Source: CAXSEF01 sp050920955 (lineage in GTDB: Bacteria; Pseudomonadota; Alphaproteobacteria; Acetobacterales; Acetobacteraceae). From it: DNA of 64,000 bases. Below the pieces are notes generated by a model. It was not told the origin of the DNA. It made no database searches and saw nothing but the letters and a program-made list of their open reading frames with translations. The stretch spans positions 7,952 to 71,951 of the forward strand of contig JBPBQS010000159.1 of assembly GCA_050920955.1 (NCBI GenBank), read 5' to 3'. Position 1 is the first letter of the stretch; the number at the start of each line of letters is the position of its first letter. Shown here piece by piece: positions 9,089-17,458 of this stretch. A program made the translations under genes and the position numbers.

Positions 9089-10863
9089 TGCGCGGCCTTG
9101 GCCCGTTCCTTCGCGACGCCTGGTTCCTGGCCAAGCCCTACTTCCGGTCGGAGGAACGCCGGTCCGCCTGGCTGCTGCTGATCGTGATCGTGGCGATGAA
9201 CCTGTCGCTGGTGGCCATGCAGGTGGTGCTGAGCTACTGGAACAACGCGTTCACCAACTCGCTCCAGGCGAGGGACTGGGACACGTTCCTGTCCCTGCTG
9301 TTCCGTTACCACGTCGGCGAGAACGGCTCGTTCATGCCCGGCTTCGTCTACATCGCGGTCGTCTACATCACCATCGCGGTATACGCGCGATACCTGCAGC
9401 AGTGGCTGAGCATCCGCTGGCGGCGCTGGCTGACCACAAGCTTCGTCAACGAGTGGCTCGCGGACCAGGCCTACTACCGCATCGGGCTGCGCAGCACCGG
9501 CGTCGGCGTCTCCGACGGCACCGACAACCCCGACCAGCGCGTGTCCGAGGACGTGCGCGACTTCGTGTCCTCGACGCTCACGCTCGGCATCGACCTGCTG
9601 TCCAACGTGGTCACGCTGTTCAGCTTCGTGGGCGTGCTGTGGGGCCTGTCGGGACCGATCACCGTGCTTGGCGTCACCATCCCGGCCTACCTCGTGTGGA
9701 TCGCGCTGATCTACGCCGTGCTCGGCACCGTGGTCGCGCACCTCGTTGGCCAGCCGCTGGCGATGCTCAACTTCACCCAGCAGCGCTACGAGGCGAACTT
9801 CCGCTTCGGCCTGGTGCGGGTTCGCGAGAACACCGAGGGCGTGGCGCTTTACGGCGGCGAGGCGGAGGAAAAGTCGGGGCTGCTCGCCCGCTTCTCCGAC
9901 GTCTACGCCAACTTCCGCGCGATCATGAAGCGCACCAAGCTGCTCAACTCGGTGGTGATCGGCTACTCGCAGGTCTCCGGCATCTTCCCGCTCGTGGTGA
10001 TGGCGCCGCGCTACTTCTTCGGCAAGCTGCCCCTCGGCTCGATGTTCCAGACGGTCGGGGCGTTCTCCCAGGTGCAGAGCGCGCTGTCCTGGTTCATCGA
10101 GTCCTACGCCACGCTCGCCAGCTACCGCGCGACCACCGAGCGTCTCGCCACCTTCGGCCGCGCCATCGAGTCCGCCCGCGCCAGCGCCGCCCTCGGCCGC
10201 ACCGTCGGCGTCTCCGAGGCCGCCTCCGCCAGCCCCGACCTCGTGCTCGACGGCGTCACCCTGTCGCTGCCCGACGGCGCCACCCTGCTCGACCGCGTGC
10301 ACCTCGACTTCCCACGCGGCCGCAACACCGTGATCAGCGGCCGCTCCGGCACCGGCAAGTCCACGCTGTTCCGCGCCATCGCCGGCATCTGGCCGTTCGC
10401 CCAGGGCACCATCCGGCGCCCGTCCGGCACCTCGCTGTTCCTGCCGCAGCGGCCCTACATCCCGCTCGGCACGCTGCGCCACGCCGTCTGCTACCCCGCG
10501 GCGCCCGGCGACTTCGACAGCGCCCGCGTGGAGGCCGCGCTGCACGACGCGGGCCTCGGCGCGCTGGCGGGCGCGCTCGACGACGACGCGCCCTGGGGCC
10601 AGAGGCTGTCCGGCGGCGAGCAGCAGAGGCTCGCCGTCGCGCGCGCCCTGCTCCTGCGCCCGGACTGGCTGTTCCTCGATGAGGCCACGGCGAACCTCGA
10701 CCCCGAGTCCGAGTCCACGCTCCTGCACACCCTGCGCGAGCGGCTGCCGGGCACGACGATGGTGTCGATCACGCACGGGCCCGGGGCGGCGGAGGCCGGC
10801 GACCGGCTCGTGCGGTTCAGCCGTGCCGCGGGCGAGCAGGGGCGGCTCGAGGAGGCCGTCTAG
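9088..10863 (+). CDS. ABC transporter, fused permease/ATPase, YddA/SbmA type
   Basis: A 591-residue half-size transporter of the ABC_membrane_2 family (YddA, BacA/SbmA relatives, peroxisomal ABCD proteins). The first about 390 residues hold several membrane helices, plus QQRYEANFRFGLVRVRENTE, the EAA-like loop typical of this family. The ATPase has Walker A GRSGTGKST near 417, signature LSGGEQQR near 506, Walker B WLFLDEATANLD near 526 and switch ITHG. Relatives move peptides or cobalamin; the substrate here is unknown. Repeat locus 2 follows directly after the TAG stop. Confidence 0.88.
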   Translation: MRGLGPFLRDAWFLAKPYFRSEERRSAWLLLIVIVAMNLSLVAMQVVLSYWNNAFTNSLQARDWDTFLSLLFRYHVGENGSFMPGFVYIAVVYITIAVYARYLQQWLSIRWRRWLTTSFVNEWLADQAYYRIGLRSTGVGVSDGTDNPDQRVSEDVRDFVSSTLTLGIDLLSNVVTLFSFVGVLWGLSGPITVLGVTIPAYLVWIALIYAVLGTVVAHLVGQPLAMLNFTQQRYEANFRFGLVRVRENTEGVALYGGEAEEKSGLLARFSDVYANFRAIMKRTKLLNSVVIGYSQVSGIFPLVVMAPRYFFGKLPLGSMFQTVGAFSQVQSALSWFIESYATLASYRATTERLATFGRAIESARASAALGRTVGVSEAASASPDLVLDGVTLSLPDGATLLDRVHLDFPRGRNTVISGRSGTGKSTLFRAIAGIWPFAQGTIRRPSGTSLFLPQRPYIPLGTLRHAVCYPAAPGDFDSARVEAALHDAGLGALAGALDDDAPWGQRLSGGEQQRLAVARALLLRPDWLFLDEATANLDPESESTLLHTLRERLPGTTMVSITHGPGAAEAGDRLVRFSRAAGEQGRLEEAV

Positions 10864-10983
10864 GAAGCCAAGGCCAGGGCTCTGCCCTGGACCCGCCAAA
10901 GGCTCGCCTTTGGAAACCCCGACGGGGCTTGCGGCACGGACCGCGCGGCCTGTGCGGGTCCGGGGCGCGGCCCGGCCTTGCCG
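10864..10983. repeat. Modular intergenic repeat, locus 2 (right half degraded)
   Basis: Starts GAAGCCAAGG immediately after the ABC transporter stop. It has the hairpins CCAGGGC/GCCCTGG and CCAAAGGC/GCCTTTGG, then a decayed right half ending GGCCTTGCC next to the stop of the DoxX-like gene on the other strand. It therefore fills the whole gap between two convergent genes. Confidence 0.75.
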
Positions 10984-11307
10984 TCAGACCAGCGCGGCGA
11001 GCGACCCCAGCAGCAGCAGCGCGCGCGGCGGGATCAGCGTGTCGTCGTGGTGGCGCCCCTCGGTGGCCAGCACCACCGCCGAGGTCGCGGCCAGCACGAG
11101 CCCGCCCCAGCCGCGCGTGCGGTTGGACACCAGCAGCGTGGCGCCGCCGAGCTCCAGCGCGCCCACGACCTGGCGGGCCTGGTCGGACCAGCCCCAGCTG
11201 TGGAACAGCGCGCGCTGCGGCGCGAAGCCGGCGATCTTGGTGGCGCCGGCCAGGCCGAAGCCGAGGCCGAGCAGGGAGAACAGGAGCGGGGTGGAGCGTT
11301 GCGACAT
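10984..11307 (-). CDS. DoxX-like membrane protein
   Basis: 107 residues with three to four hydrophobic helices. LFSLLGLGFGLAGATKIAG, then HSWGWSDQARQVVGALELGGA, is the pattern of small DoxX-like proteins. The role is unknown; relatives are linked loosely to redox stress. It is a paralogue of the gene 10 bases upstream: both share FSLLGLGF, a WGW and an ALE/AAE-x-GG motif, so they arose by tandem duplication. Confidence 0.7.
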   Translation of the reverse strand: MSQRSTPLLFSLLGLGFGLAGATKIAGFAPQRALFHSWGWSDQARQVVGALELGGATLLVSNRTRGWGGLVLAATSAVVLATEGRHHDDTLIPPRALLLLGSLAALV

Positions 11308-11317
11308 GGTGCGGGTC

Positions 11318-11656
11318 CTAGCGGGCGGCGCGCGGCAGCAGCGCGGTCGCAGCCGCGAGCAGCAGGGCGAAGCGGGGGGTGGCGTGGCGCGACTCGCCGT
11401 GGCGCAGCTCCTCGCTGAGCACGGCCGACGACGCCGCGATCAGCAGCGCCGCGCCGAGGACGCGCGTGGCGCGGGGCGCCACCAGCAGGCCGCCGACGAT
11501 CTCGGCCGCGCCGAGAGCCCGCATCTGGTCCTCGGTCCAGCCCCAGTTGCGGAACATCCCCTCGTAGCCGCGCTGCGAGAACACCTTGTCGGTGCCGGCG
11601 ACGGCGAAGCCGAGGCCGAGGAGGGAGAACCAGAACGATTTGTTGCGCTTTGCCAT
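11318..11656 (-). CDS. DoxX-like membrane protein (paralogue)
   Basis: 112 residues starting MAKRNKSFWFSLLGLGFAVA, with DKVFSQRGYEGMFRNWGWTE and ALGAAEIVGGLLVAP, then a hydrophobic C-terminal half. An upstream in-frame ATG at 11698 would add 14 residues read from repeat-adjacent sequence; I prefer 11656 because it starts at the conserved region. First gene of a two-gene operon with its paralogue downstream. Confidence 0.7.
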   Translation of the reverse strand: MAKRNKSFWFSLLGLGFAVAGTDKVFSQRGYEGMFRNWGWTEDQMRALGAAEIVGGLLVAPRATRVLGAALLIAASSAVLSEELRHGESRHATPRFALLLAAATALLPRAAR

Positions 11657-11696
11657 GGACCAGGAACGCGGCACGGGCGGGGGTTGTTCCCGAGGC

Positions 11697-11822
11697 AAGG
11701 CAAGGAAGCATGGGCGCTGCCCAAACCCGCAAAGGGTCCGGGGACCCTTTGATCCCCTTACTTAAGGGATGCGTTCCAAGGGCGCAGCCTTTGGCGGAGT
11801 TTGAGGCGGAGCCTCAACCTTC
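11697..11822. repeat. Modular intergenic repeat, locus 3 (full)
   Basis: Begins AAGGCAAGGAAGCATGGGC, then the AAAGGGTCC/GGACCCTTT hairpin, TTACTTAAG, a CCAAGGGCGCAGCCTTTGG arm and TTGAGGC/GCCTCAA followed by CCTT. The TGA stop of recQ is inside the last hairpin. Confidence 0.9.
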
Positions 11823-13688
11823 CTGCTCGCCGAGGATGCGCAGCACGTCCTTGCCGTAGCGCTCCAGCTTCGACGCGCCGACGCCCTTGATCCGGCTCAT
11901 CTCATCCAGCGTCGCGGGCCGCACCGCGACGATGTCGCGCAGCACGCTGTCGGCGAAGATGACGTAGGGCGGCAGCGACTGCGCGCGTGCCTGCTCCGTG
12001 CGCCAGGCGCGCAGGGCGGCGAACGGGCCCTCGTCGCCGGGCTCGGCGGGCACGCGGGCGCGCTCGGCCGAGCCGCCCGCGCGTCGGCTGCGTCGGTCGG
12101 CGCTCTCCTCGCGCTCGAGGTCGCGGTCGCGCACGAGGTCCTCCTCGCGCAGCATGACCGTGGCCTCGCCGCGCAGGATCGGGCGCGCGGTGTCCGGCTC
12201 CAGCGAGAGCGTGGCGTACTCGCCGCTCTCGGTGCGCAGGGCGCCGCGGGCGATGAGCTGGCGGATCACGCCGCGCCAGAAGCCGCGCGACTCCTCGGCG
12301 CCGATGCCGAACAGGGGGAGCTTGTCGTGGCCGTGGCGCTTGATGGCGTCGGTCTCGCGGCCGCGGAGCACGCTGACGATGTGCAGCGCGCCGAAGCGCT
12401 GGCCGGTGCGGTAGACGGCGGACAGCGCCTTGCGGGCGGCGTCGGTGCCATCGAACAGCTTGGCGGGGTTGCGACAGTTGTCGCAGTGGCCGCACTCGTC
12501 CGCGAGCGCCTCGCCGAAGCAGCCGAGCAGCGCGCGGGTGCGGCACGCCGTGGTCTCGGAGAGCGAGATCATCGACTCCAGGCGCGCGCGCATCACCTCG
12601 CGCTGCTGCTCGGGCGCCTGCGACTGCGCGAGCCAGTGCCGCGCGCGGGCAATGTCCTCGCCGCCGTAGAGCAGGAGCGTGTCGGCGCGCTCGCCGTCGC
12701 GCCCGGCGCGGCCGATCTGCTGGTAGTAGGACTCCGGGCTGTCGGGCATGTCGAGGTGGGCGACGAAGCGCACGTCGGGCCGGTCTATGCCCATGCCGAA
12801 CGCGATGGTCGCGCAGATCACCACCGGCTCGCCGGAGCGGAAGCGCGTCAGGCCGGCGCGCTTCTCGATCGGCGACAGCCCGGCGTGGAACGGGATCGCG
12901 ACCCGCCCGTCCTGCGCCAGGCGCGCCGCGGTGCGCTCGGTCTTGTTGCGGCTGCCGCAGTAGACGATGCCGGCCTGCCCGGGGTGGCGGTTGAGGAACG
13001 CCGCGAGCTGCTGGGACTCCGACGCCTTCGCCGAGGCCGCGATGTGCAGGTTGTCGCGGTGGAAGCTCGCCGCGAACACGGCGGCGTCGTTCATGTCGAG
13101 GTTGGCGAGGATGTCGGCGCGCGTGCGCGGGTCCGCCGTCGCCGTCAGCGCCACGCGGGGCACGCCGGGGAAGCGCTGCCGCAGCCCCGCCAGCGCGCGG
13201 TACTCCGGCCGGAACTCGTGCCCCCACGCCGAGACGCAGTGCGCCTCGTCGATCGCGACCAGCGCCACCTCGATGCGCGACAGCCGGTCCAGCGTGGCGC
13301 CGGACAGCAGCCGCTCCGGCGAGACGTAGAGCAGGTCGAGCGTGCCGTCGGCCAGGGCGCGCGCCGTCTCGCGCGCCTCGTCGGGGTCCAGCTCGGAGTG
13401 CAGGGCGCCCGCGCGTATGCCGAGCTGTCGCAGGGCGGCGACCTGGTCGTCCATCAGCGCGATCAGCGGCGAGATCACGACGGCCGTGCCCTCGCGGCAC
13501 AGCGCGGGGACCTGGTAGCACACGGACTTGCCGCCGCCGGTGGGCATGAGCACGAGGGCGTCGCCGCCGTTCGTGACGTGCATCACGGCGTCGCGCTGCA
13601 GGCCGCGGAAGGCGGGGAAGCCGAACACGCGGGCGAGCACGGAGTCGGGGTCGCGGGCGGGGGGCGGCTGGAAGGCGGGGGCGCTCAT
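11814..13688 (-). CDS. recQ: ATP-dependent DNA helicase RecQ
   Basis: 3'-5' superfamily 2 helicase for recombination and replication-fork repair, 624 residues. Walker A is MPTGGGKSVCYQ, the DEAH box sits in VAIDEAHCVSAWGHEFRPEY, and motif VI is QQIGRAGRDG. The RecQ zinc-binding region has four cysteines (CRTRALLGCF ... CGHCDNC), followed by a winged helix and a C-terminal HRDC domain ending RIKGVGASKLERYGKDVL. The final Gly codon and TGA (GGT TGA) are formed by the edge of repeat locus 3. Confidence 0.96.
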   Translation of the reverse strand: MSAPAFQPPPARDPDSVLARVFGFPAFRGLQRDAVMHVTNGGDALVLMPTGGGKSVCYQVPALCREGTAVVISPLIALMDDQVAALRQLGIRAGALHSELDPDEARETARALADGTLDLLYVSPERLLSGATLDRLSRIEVALVAIDEAHCVSAWGHEFRPEYRALAGLRQRFPGVPRVALTATADPRTRADILANLDMNDAAVFAASFHRDNLHIAASAKASESQQLAAFLNRHPGQAGIVYCGSRNKTERTAARLAQDGRVAIPFHAGLSPIEKRAGLTRFRSGEPVVICATIAFGMGIDRPDVRFVAHLDMPDSPESYYQQIGRAGRDGERADTLLLYGGEDIARARHWLAQSQAPEQQREVMRARLESMISLSETTACRTRALLGCFGEALADECGHCDNCRNPAKLFDGTDAARKALSAVYRTGQRFGALHIVSVLRGRETDAIKRHGHDKLPLFGIGAEESRGFWRGVIRQLIARGALRTESGEYATLSLEPDTARPILRGEATVMLREEDLVRDRDLEREESADRRSRRAGGSAERARVPAEPGDEGPFAALRAWRTEQARAQSLPPYVIFADSVLRDIVAVRPATLDEMSRIKGVGASKLERYGKDVLRILGEQEG

Positions 13689-13715
13689 GCGGGCATCATC
13701 GCAGGACGGGAGCCG

Positions 13716-13847
13716 GCAAGGAAGCGAGCATGGGCTCTGCCCATACCCGCAAAGGGTCCGAGGACCCTTTGATCCCGTTTACTTAAGGGAAGCCATCCAA
13801 GGGGCTTCCCTTGGCGGAGCTCGAGGCGGAGCCTCGACCTCGCTTCA
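13716..13847. repeat. Modular intergenic repeat, locus 4 (full)
   Basis: GCAAGGAAGCGAGCATGGGC, a small GGGC/GCCC hairpin, AAAGGGTCC/GGACCCTTT, TTTACTTAAG, CCAAGGGG/CCCTTGG and TCGAGGC/GCCTCGA. Its right edge reads CGCTTCA, where TCA is the complement of the lipoprotein stop. Confidence 0.9.
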
Positions 13848-14246
13848 GCGCCCGACGTCGATCTCGACGCGCCGGCTCGCGACGCCCGCGTCCGCCTGCG
13901 GGTCCGGCACGTAGGGCGCGCGCAGGATGCGCGTGGTGTTGACGCCCACGCTGGCGAGCGCCTCGGAGACCGCGTCGACGCGCTGGCGGGCCAGCGCCTG
14001 GGCACGGGCGCCGGTGGCGGCCTTGTCCTTGAGGTCGGCGTAGCCGTCGAGCGTGACCGCCTGGGACGGGTGCGCGTTGGCGACGCGGGCCGCCTCGACG
14101 ATGGTGGTGCGCGCCGCGTCGTCGATGCGCGCCGAGTTGTCGCCGAAGAACACGTTGTAGGTGGGCGCGGTGGACCCGAGCAGCGAGCAGCCGGAGACGG
14201 CGGCAGCGCCAAGGGTTGCAGTCAGCAGGGTGGCGGCGCGGCGCAT
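13845..14246 (-). CDS. OmpA-family lipoprotein
   Basis: 133 residues with a lipoprotein signal: hydrophobic stretch then VSGCS, giving acylated Cys20. The rest is an OmpA-like peptidoglycan-binding domain (VFFGDNSARIDDAARTTIVE, VTLDGYADLKD, ALARQRVDAVSEAL, RRVEIDV). The usual domain reads TDxxG; here it is YADLKD. Probably an outer-membrane or periplasmic cell-wall anchor. It lies 61 bases upstream of a strong terminator hairpin shared with clpP. Confidence 0.85.
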   Translation of the reverse strand: MRRAATLLTATLGAAAVSGCSLLGSTAPTYNVFFGDNSARIDDAARTTIVEAARVANAHPSQAVTLDGYADLKDKAATGARAQALARQRVDAVSEALASVGVNTTRILRAPYVPDPQADAGVASRRVEIDVGR

Positions 14247-14307
14247 GGCATGGCTTTCCCGAAACGAGTGCCGCCTTCGTGCGCCGGCGCCGCGGGAGCG
14301 TCAACCG

Positions 14308-14340
14308 GGCCGGCGGGGCGCCTCGTGCGCCCCGCCGGCC
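14308..14340 (-). terminator. 14-bp perfect hairpin downstream of clpP
   Basis: A perfect 14-bp GC stem with a 5-base loop (CTCGT), 6 bases after the clpP stop. No T-run follows. It is the strongest simple hairpin I see outside the repeat family, and is probably a terminator or 3'-end stabiliser. Confidence 0.7.
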
Positions 14341-14346
14341 TCGGGG

Positions 14347-15063
14347 TCAGAGCTCCTTGGCGCTGGTGATGACGCGCGACATCATCCCGTAGGCGATGGC
14401 CTCCTCGGCGCCCATCCAGTAGTTGCGGTCGGTGTCCTTGCAGACCTTCTCGTAGGTCTGCCCGGTCTCGCGCGCGATCAGGCGGTTGAGGCGCTCGCGC
14501 ATCTTGAGGATCTCCTGCGCCTCGATCTTGATGTCGGTCGCAGGGCCGCGGACACCGCCCATCGGCTGGTGCAGGAGGAAGCGCGTGTTGGGCAGGCAGT
14601 AGCGGCGCTCCTTCTGCCCGGCGAGGAAGATCAGCGCGCCCGCGCTCGCGACCCAGCCGGTGCCGATGACGCGCACCGGCGCCTCGGCGTCGACGAAGCG
14701 GATCATGTCGTGGATGGTGTCGCCGCTCTCGACGTGGCCGCCGGGCGAGTTGATGTAGACGTCGATCGGGTCCGCCGACGCGCCGGCCAGCGCCAGCAGG
14801 CGGCCGGTGACGTCGCGCGCCAGCTTGTCGTTGATGCCGCCGAAGATCAGGACCTTGCGCTGGTTGAACAGCCGCAGCTCCAGCTCGCTGATCGGCGAGT
14901 TCATCGTCTTGTCGGCCTCGGGCTCCTTCTTCTCCGGGCCCTGCGGCTCGGGGACGTCGGGGCTGTCGGGGTCCGGGGCGTCGGGGTCCTCGTCGTCGCC
15001 GCGGACGCGCAGGGCGGCGTGCTCGGCGTGCGTGGCCCAGCTCTGGGTGGGGTGGGACGTCAT
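14347..15063 (-). CDS. ClpP-like ATP-dependent protease subunit with acidic leader
   Basis: Serine protease of family S14, 238 residues. The catalytic triad can be placed: Ser in GWVASAGALIFLAG, His in FLLHQPMGGV, Asp in DTDRNYWM. The oligomer head motif YINSPGGHVESGDTIHDMI is present. The first about 52 residues are rich in Asp, Glu and Pro (DDEDPDAPDPDSPDVPEPQG) and unlike the normal short ClpP propeptide. The usual GQAASMG nucleophile context is changed to GWVASAG, so this is a second-type ClpP rather than a clear housekeeping copy. No clpX or tig lies beside it. Translation could also start at an internal ATG (MNSPISELE, near 14904). Confidence 0.85.
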   Translation of the reverse strand: MTSHPTQSWATHAEHAALRVRGDDEDPDAPDPDSPDVPEPQGPEKKEPEADKTMNSPISELELRLFNQRKVLIFGGINDKLARDVTGRLLALAGASADPIDVYINSPGGHVESGDTIHDMIRFVDAEAPVRVIGTGWVASAGALIFLAGQKERRYCLPNTRFLLHQPMGGVRGPATDIKIEAQEILKMRERLNRLIARETGQTYEKVCKDTDRNYWMGAEEAIAYGMMSRVITSAKEL

Positions 15064-15129
15064 GGGGCTATCTCCGTCGACTGCTATGCAAAATGTGGCG
15101 TCGACCAGGGAAAGTCGAGGGTCGGGGGC

Positions 15130-15303
15130 GAAGGAAGCAAGGCCAGAGGCTCCGCCTCTGGACTCCGCCAAAGGCTCGCCTTTGGAAACCCCGACTCCAG
15201 GCCGGCGGCACCAGCCGTCGCGGCGTGCCGCCGGCCTCATGTGCGCCGGTCCAGGGGCGCCGCCCCTGGCGGGTCCAGGGCAGCGCCCTGGCCTTGCCTC
15301 GCC
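15130..15303. repeat. Modular intergenic repeat, locus 5 (split centre)
   Basis: Left part: GAAGGAAGCAAGG, CCAGAGGC/GCCTCTGG, CCAAAGGC/GCCTTTGG, GGAAACC. Right part: GCGCCGGT, CCAGGGGCG/CGCCCCTGG, CCAGGGC/GCCCTGG, CCTTGCC. About 55 unrelated bases separate them. The right part encodes the last residues of nnrD. Same arrangement as locus 15. Confidence 0.85.
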
Positions 15304-16721
15304 GCCGCGAGCGCCCCCGCGACGTGCCCGAGCAGGTCCTCGGCCAGCATCCCCTGCCCCGCCAGCGCGCCGGCGCGCCCGTGCAGCCAGACCGCGGCGC
15401 AGGCGGCCTCGAAGCGCGCCATCCCCTGCCCCAGCAGCGACGCCGCGAGCCCGGCCAGCACGTCGCCCGACCCGGCCGTCGCGAGCCACGGCGGCGCGCT
15501 GTCGTTGACCGCGACGCGGCCGTCCGGGCTGGCGACGATCGTGTCGCTGCCCTTGAGCAGGACCACGGCGCCGGTGAGCGCGGCGGCGGCGCGCACGGCG
15601 GCGACGCGGTCGGGGCCGGGGGCGCCGAACACGCGGGCGAACTCGCCGGCGTGGGGGGTGAGCAGGGCTGCGCCGCGCAGGCGCTCGGGGTGGCCGGCGC
15701 AGGCGGCGAGCGCGTCGGCGTCCACCACGACCTCGCGCCCGGCGGGGAGCAGCAGCGGCAGGGCGCGTGCGGCCTCGTCGTGGCCGAGGCCGGGGCCGCA
15801 CACCCAGGCGTTGCGGCGGCGGTCGGCGAGCAGCTCCGGCAGCGCGGCCTCGCTGACGATCAGGCCGGGCGGGCCGGCGCGGTAGACGTCGGCGCTGCCG
15901 CTCGCGGCCAGGGTGACCAGGCCGGCGCCGCCGTGCCGCGCGGCGCCGGCGGCCAGGCGGGCGGCCCCGGTCATCGCGGCGCCGCCGAGCACGGTGACGT
16001 GGCCGCGGGTGTACTTGTGGTCCTCCGCGCCGAGGACGGGGACGCGCCACAGGCCGGGGGCGTTGCGCCAGGCGCGCGGGCCCTCGGCGAGCGCGGCCTC
16101 GAGGGCGGCGCCGGGCATGCCGATGTCGGCGACGTGCAGCGTGCCGCACAGGGCGCGGCCGGGCAGCAGCAGGTGGCCGGGCTTGGCGCGCACGAAGGTC
16201 ACGGTGCGCCAGGCGGGCGCGACCCGGCCGCGCGGCTGCCCGGTCGCGCCGTCCAGGCCGCTCGGCACGTCGACGGCGAGCACGCGCCGGGCGGCGGCCA
16301 GGGTGTCGGACACGGCGGCGTCGAGGTCGCGCGACAGACCGGCGCCGAACACCGCGTCGATCACCAGCCCGGCGCGGCCCGACTCCGCGGGCGAGAACGG
16401 CACGACCGGGCCACGCCACCGGGCGGCTGCCTGCGCTGCGTCGCTGCCGGGCGCGGGCGGGGCGAGCACGGCGACGGCCACCGGCCAGCCGGCGCGGGCG
16501 AGGAGGCGCGCGGCCACGTACCCGTCGCCGCCGTTGCTGCCGGGGCCGCACAGCACCAGCGTCGGGCACGGGCGGGCGGCGGCCATCGCCACGCGGGCGA
16601 CGGCGCGCCCGGCGGCCGCCATCAGCGCGGTGACGGGGGCGCCGTGCGCGGGGGCGAGGCGGTCGGCGCGGCCCATCTGCGCCGGCGTGGGCAGGGCGAG
16701 TGCGAAGGCGGGGTCGTTCAT
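15237..16721 (-). CDS. nnrD: Bifunctional NAD(P)HX epimerase/dehydratase
   Basis: Repairs hydrated NADH and NADPH. The 494-residue fusion has an N-terminal YjeF epimerase domain (about 1-215; CGPGSNGGDGYVAARLL, VIDAVFGAGLSRDL, VDVPSGLDGATG) and a C-terminal carbohydrate-kinase-like dehydratase (HKYTRGHVTVLGG, LTPHAGEFARV, LLKGSDTIVASPDG, WLATAGSGDVLAG). The last about 20 residues (ARQGQGAALDPPGAAPLDRR) are translated from repeat locus 5, so the ancestral C terminus probably ended near AGALAAA. Divergent from the ParA-like gene with 89 bases between starts. Confidence 0.93.
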   Translation of the reverse strand: MNDPAFALALPTPAQMGRADRLAPAHGAPVTALMAAAGRAVARVAMAAARPCPTLVLCGPGSNGGDGYVAARLLARAGWPVAVAVLAPPAPGSDAAQAAARWRGPVVPFSPAESGRAGLVIDAVFGAGLSRDLDAAVSDTLAAARRVLAVDVPSGLDGATGQPRGRVAPAWRTVTFVRAKPGHLLLPGRALCGTLHVADIGMPGAALEAALAEGPRAWRNAPGLWRVPVLGAEDHKYTRGHVTVLGGAAMTGAARLAAGAARHGGAGLVTLAASGSADVYRAGPPGLIVSEAALPELLADRRRNAWVCGPGLGHDEAARALPLLLPAGREVVVDADALAACAGHPERLRGAALLTPHAGEFARVFGAPGPDRVAAVRAAAALTGAVVLLKGSDTIVASPDGRVAVNDSAPPWLATAGSGDVLAGLAASLLGQGMARFEAACAAVWLHGRAGALAGQGMLAEDLLGHVAGALAAARQGQGAALDPPGAAPLDRRT

Positions 16722-16810
16722 TTCGTCCTCGTGCGGCGCCCGTGGGCAGGGCAGCGTATCATGGCGGCGGCGCGCGGGCCCGGCGGGCGTGCGGCAGGGG
16801 GAGAGCTCCG

Positions 16811-17458
16811 ATGGCGGTGGTGGTGGCGGTGGCCCAGCAGAAGGGCGGCGCCGGCAAGACGACGCTGGTGGCGAACCTGGCGGCGGCGTGGGCGGGAACG
16901 CGTCGCGTGGGGGTGATCGACATCGACCCGCAGCACTCGCTGGCGCGCTGGCACGCGCTGCGCGCCGCGCACGTGCCGAAGCGGCGCGACGCGCGGCCGC
17001 TGCCCGCGGTGCTGTGCTCGGACGCGGCGGGGTGGAAGCTCGCCAACGAGCTGGAGCGCATGGCGCGCGCGGCGGACGTCATCCTGGTGGACAGCGCGCC
17101 GCAGGTCGACGCCGACGCGCGGCGCGCGATCCGGGGGGCGGCGCTGGTGCTGGTGCCGGTGCAGCCGAGCCTGCCGGACTTGTGGGCGGCGGAGGGCACG
17201 ATGGCGCTGGCGGCGGCCGAGAGGCGCCCGGCGCGGCTGGTGATGAACCGCGCGCCGCAGCGCTCGCGGCTGCGCACCACGGTCGAGGCGGAGGCGGCGC
17301 GTCGGGGATGGGCGCTGCTGCCGGCGGCGCTGGGCAGCCGCTCCGCCTATGCGCAGGCCTTCGCGCAGGGTATGGGCGTGAGCGAGACCAGCCCCGGCTC
17401 CGCAGCCTGCGTCGAGCTGCTGGCGCTGGTCGCCGCCATCGAGGAGATCCTGCCGTGA
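16811..17458 (+). CDS. ParA-family ATPase
   Basis: 215 residues with the deviant Walker A VAQQKGGAGKTTLVANLA near the start, VIDIDPQHSLARW as the switch region, and VILVDSAPQVD as Walker B. The size and single ATPase domain match small ParA/Soj-like proteins that place cellular cargo. No parB follows; the downstream gene overlaps by GTGA and encodes a membrane protein, so it is unlikely to be the chromosomal parA. Start chosen at the ATG just before the conserved region. Confidence 0.85.
   Translation: MAVVVAVAQQKGGAGKTTLVANLAAAWAGTRRVGVIDIDPQHSLARWHALRAAHVPKRRDARPLPAVLCSDAAGWKLANELERMARAADVILVDSAPQVDADARRAIRGAALVLVPVQPSLPDLWAAEGTMALAAAERRPARLVMNRAPQRSRLRTTVEAEAARRGWALLPAALGSRSAYAQAFAQGMGVSETSPGSAACVELLALVAAIEEILP

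Noticed and set aside
16811..17458. Chromosome-partitioning parA of the origin region
   Set aside because: No parB, gidA, gidB or parS-like sites nearby; the downstream coupled gene encodes a membrane protein.
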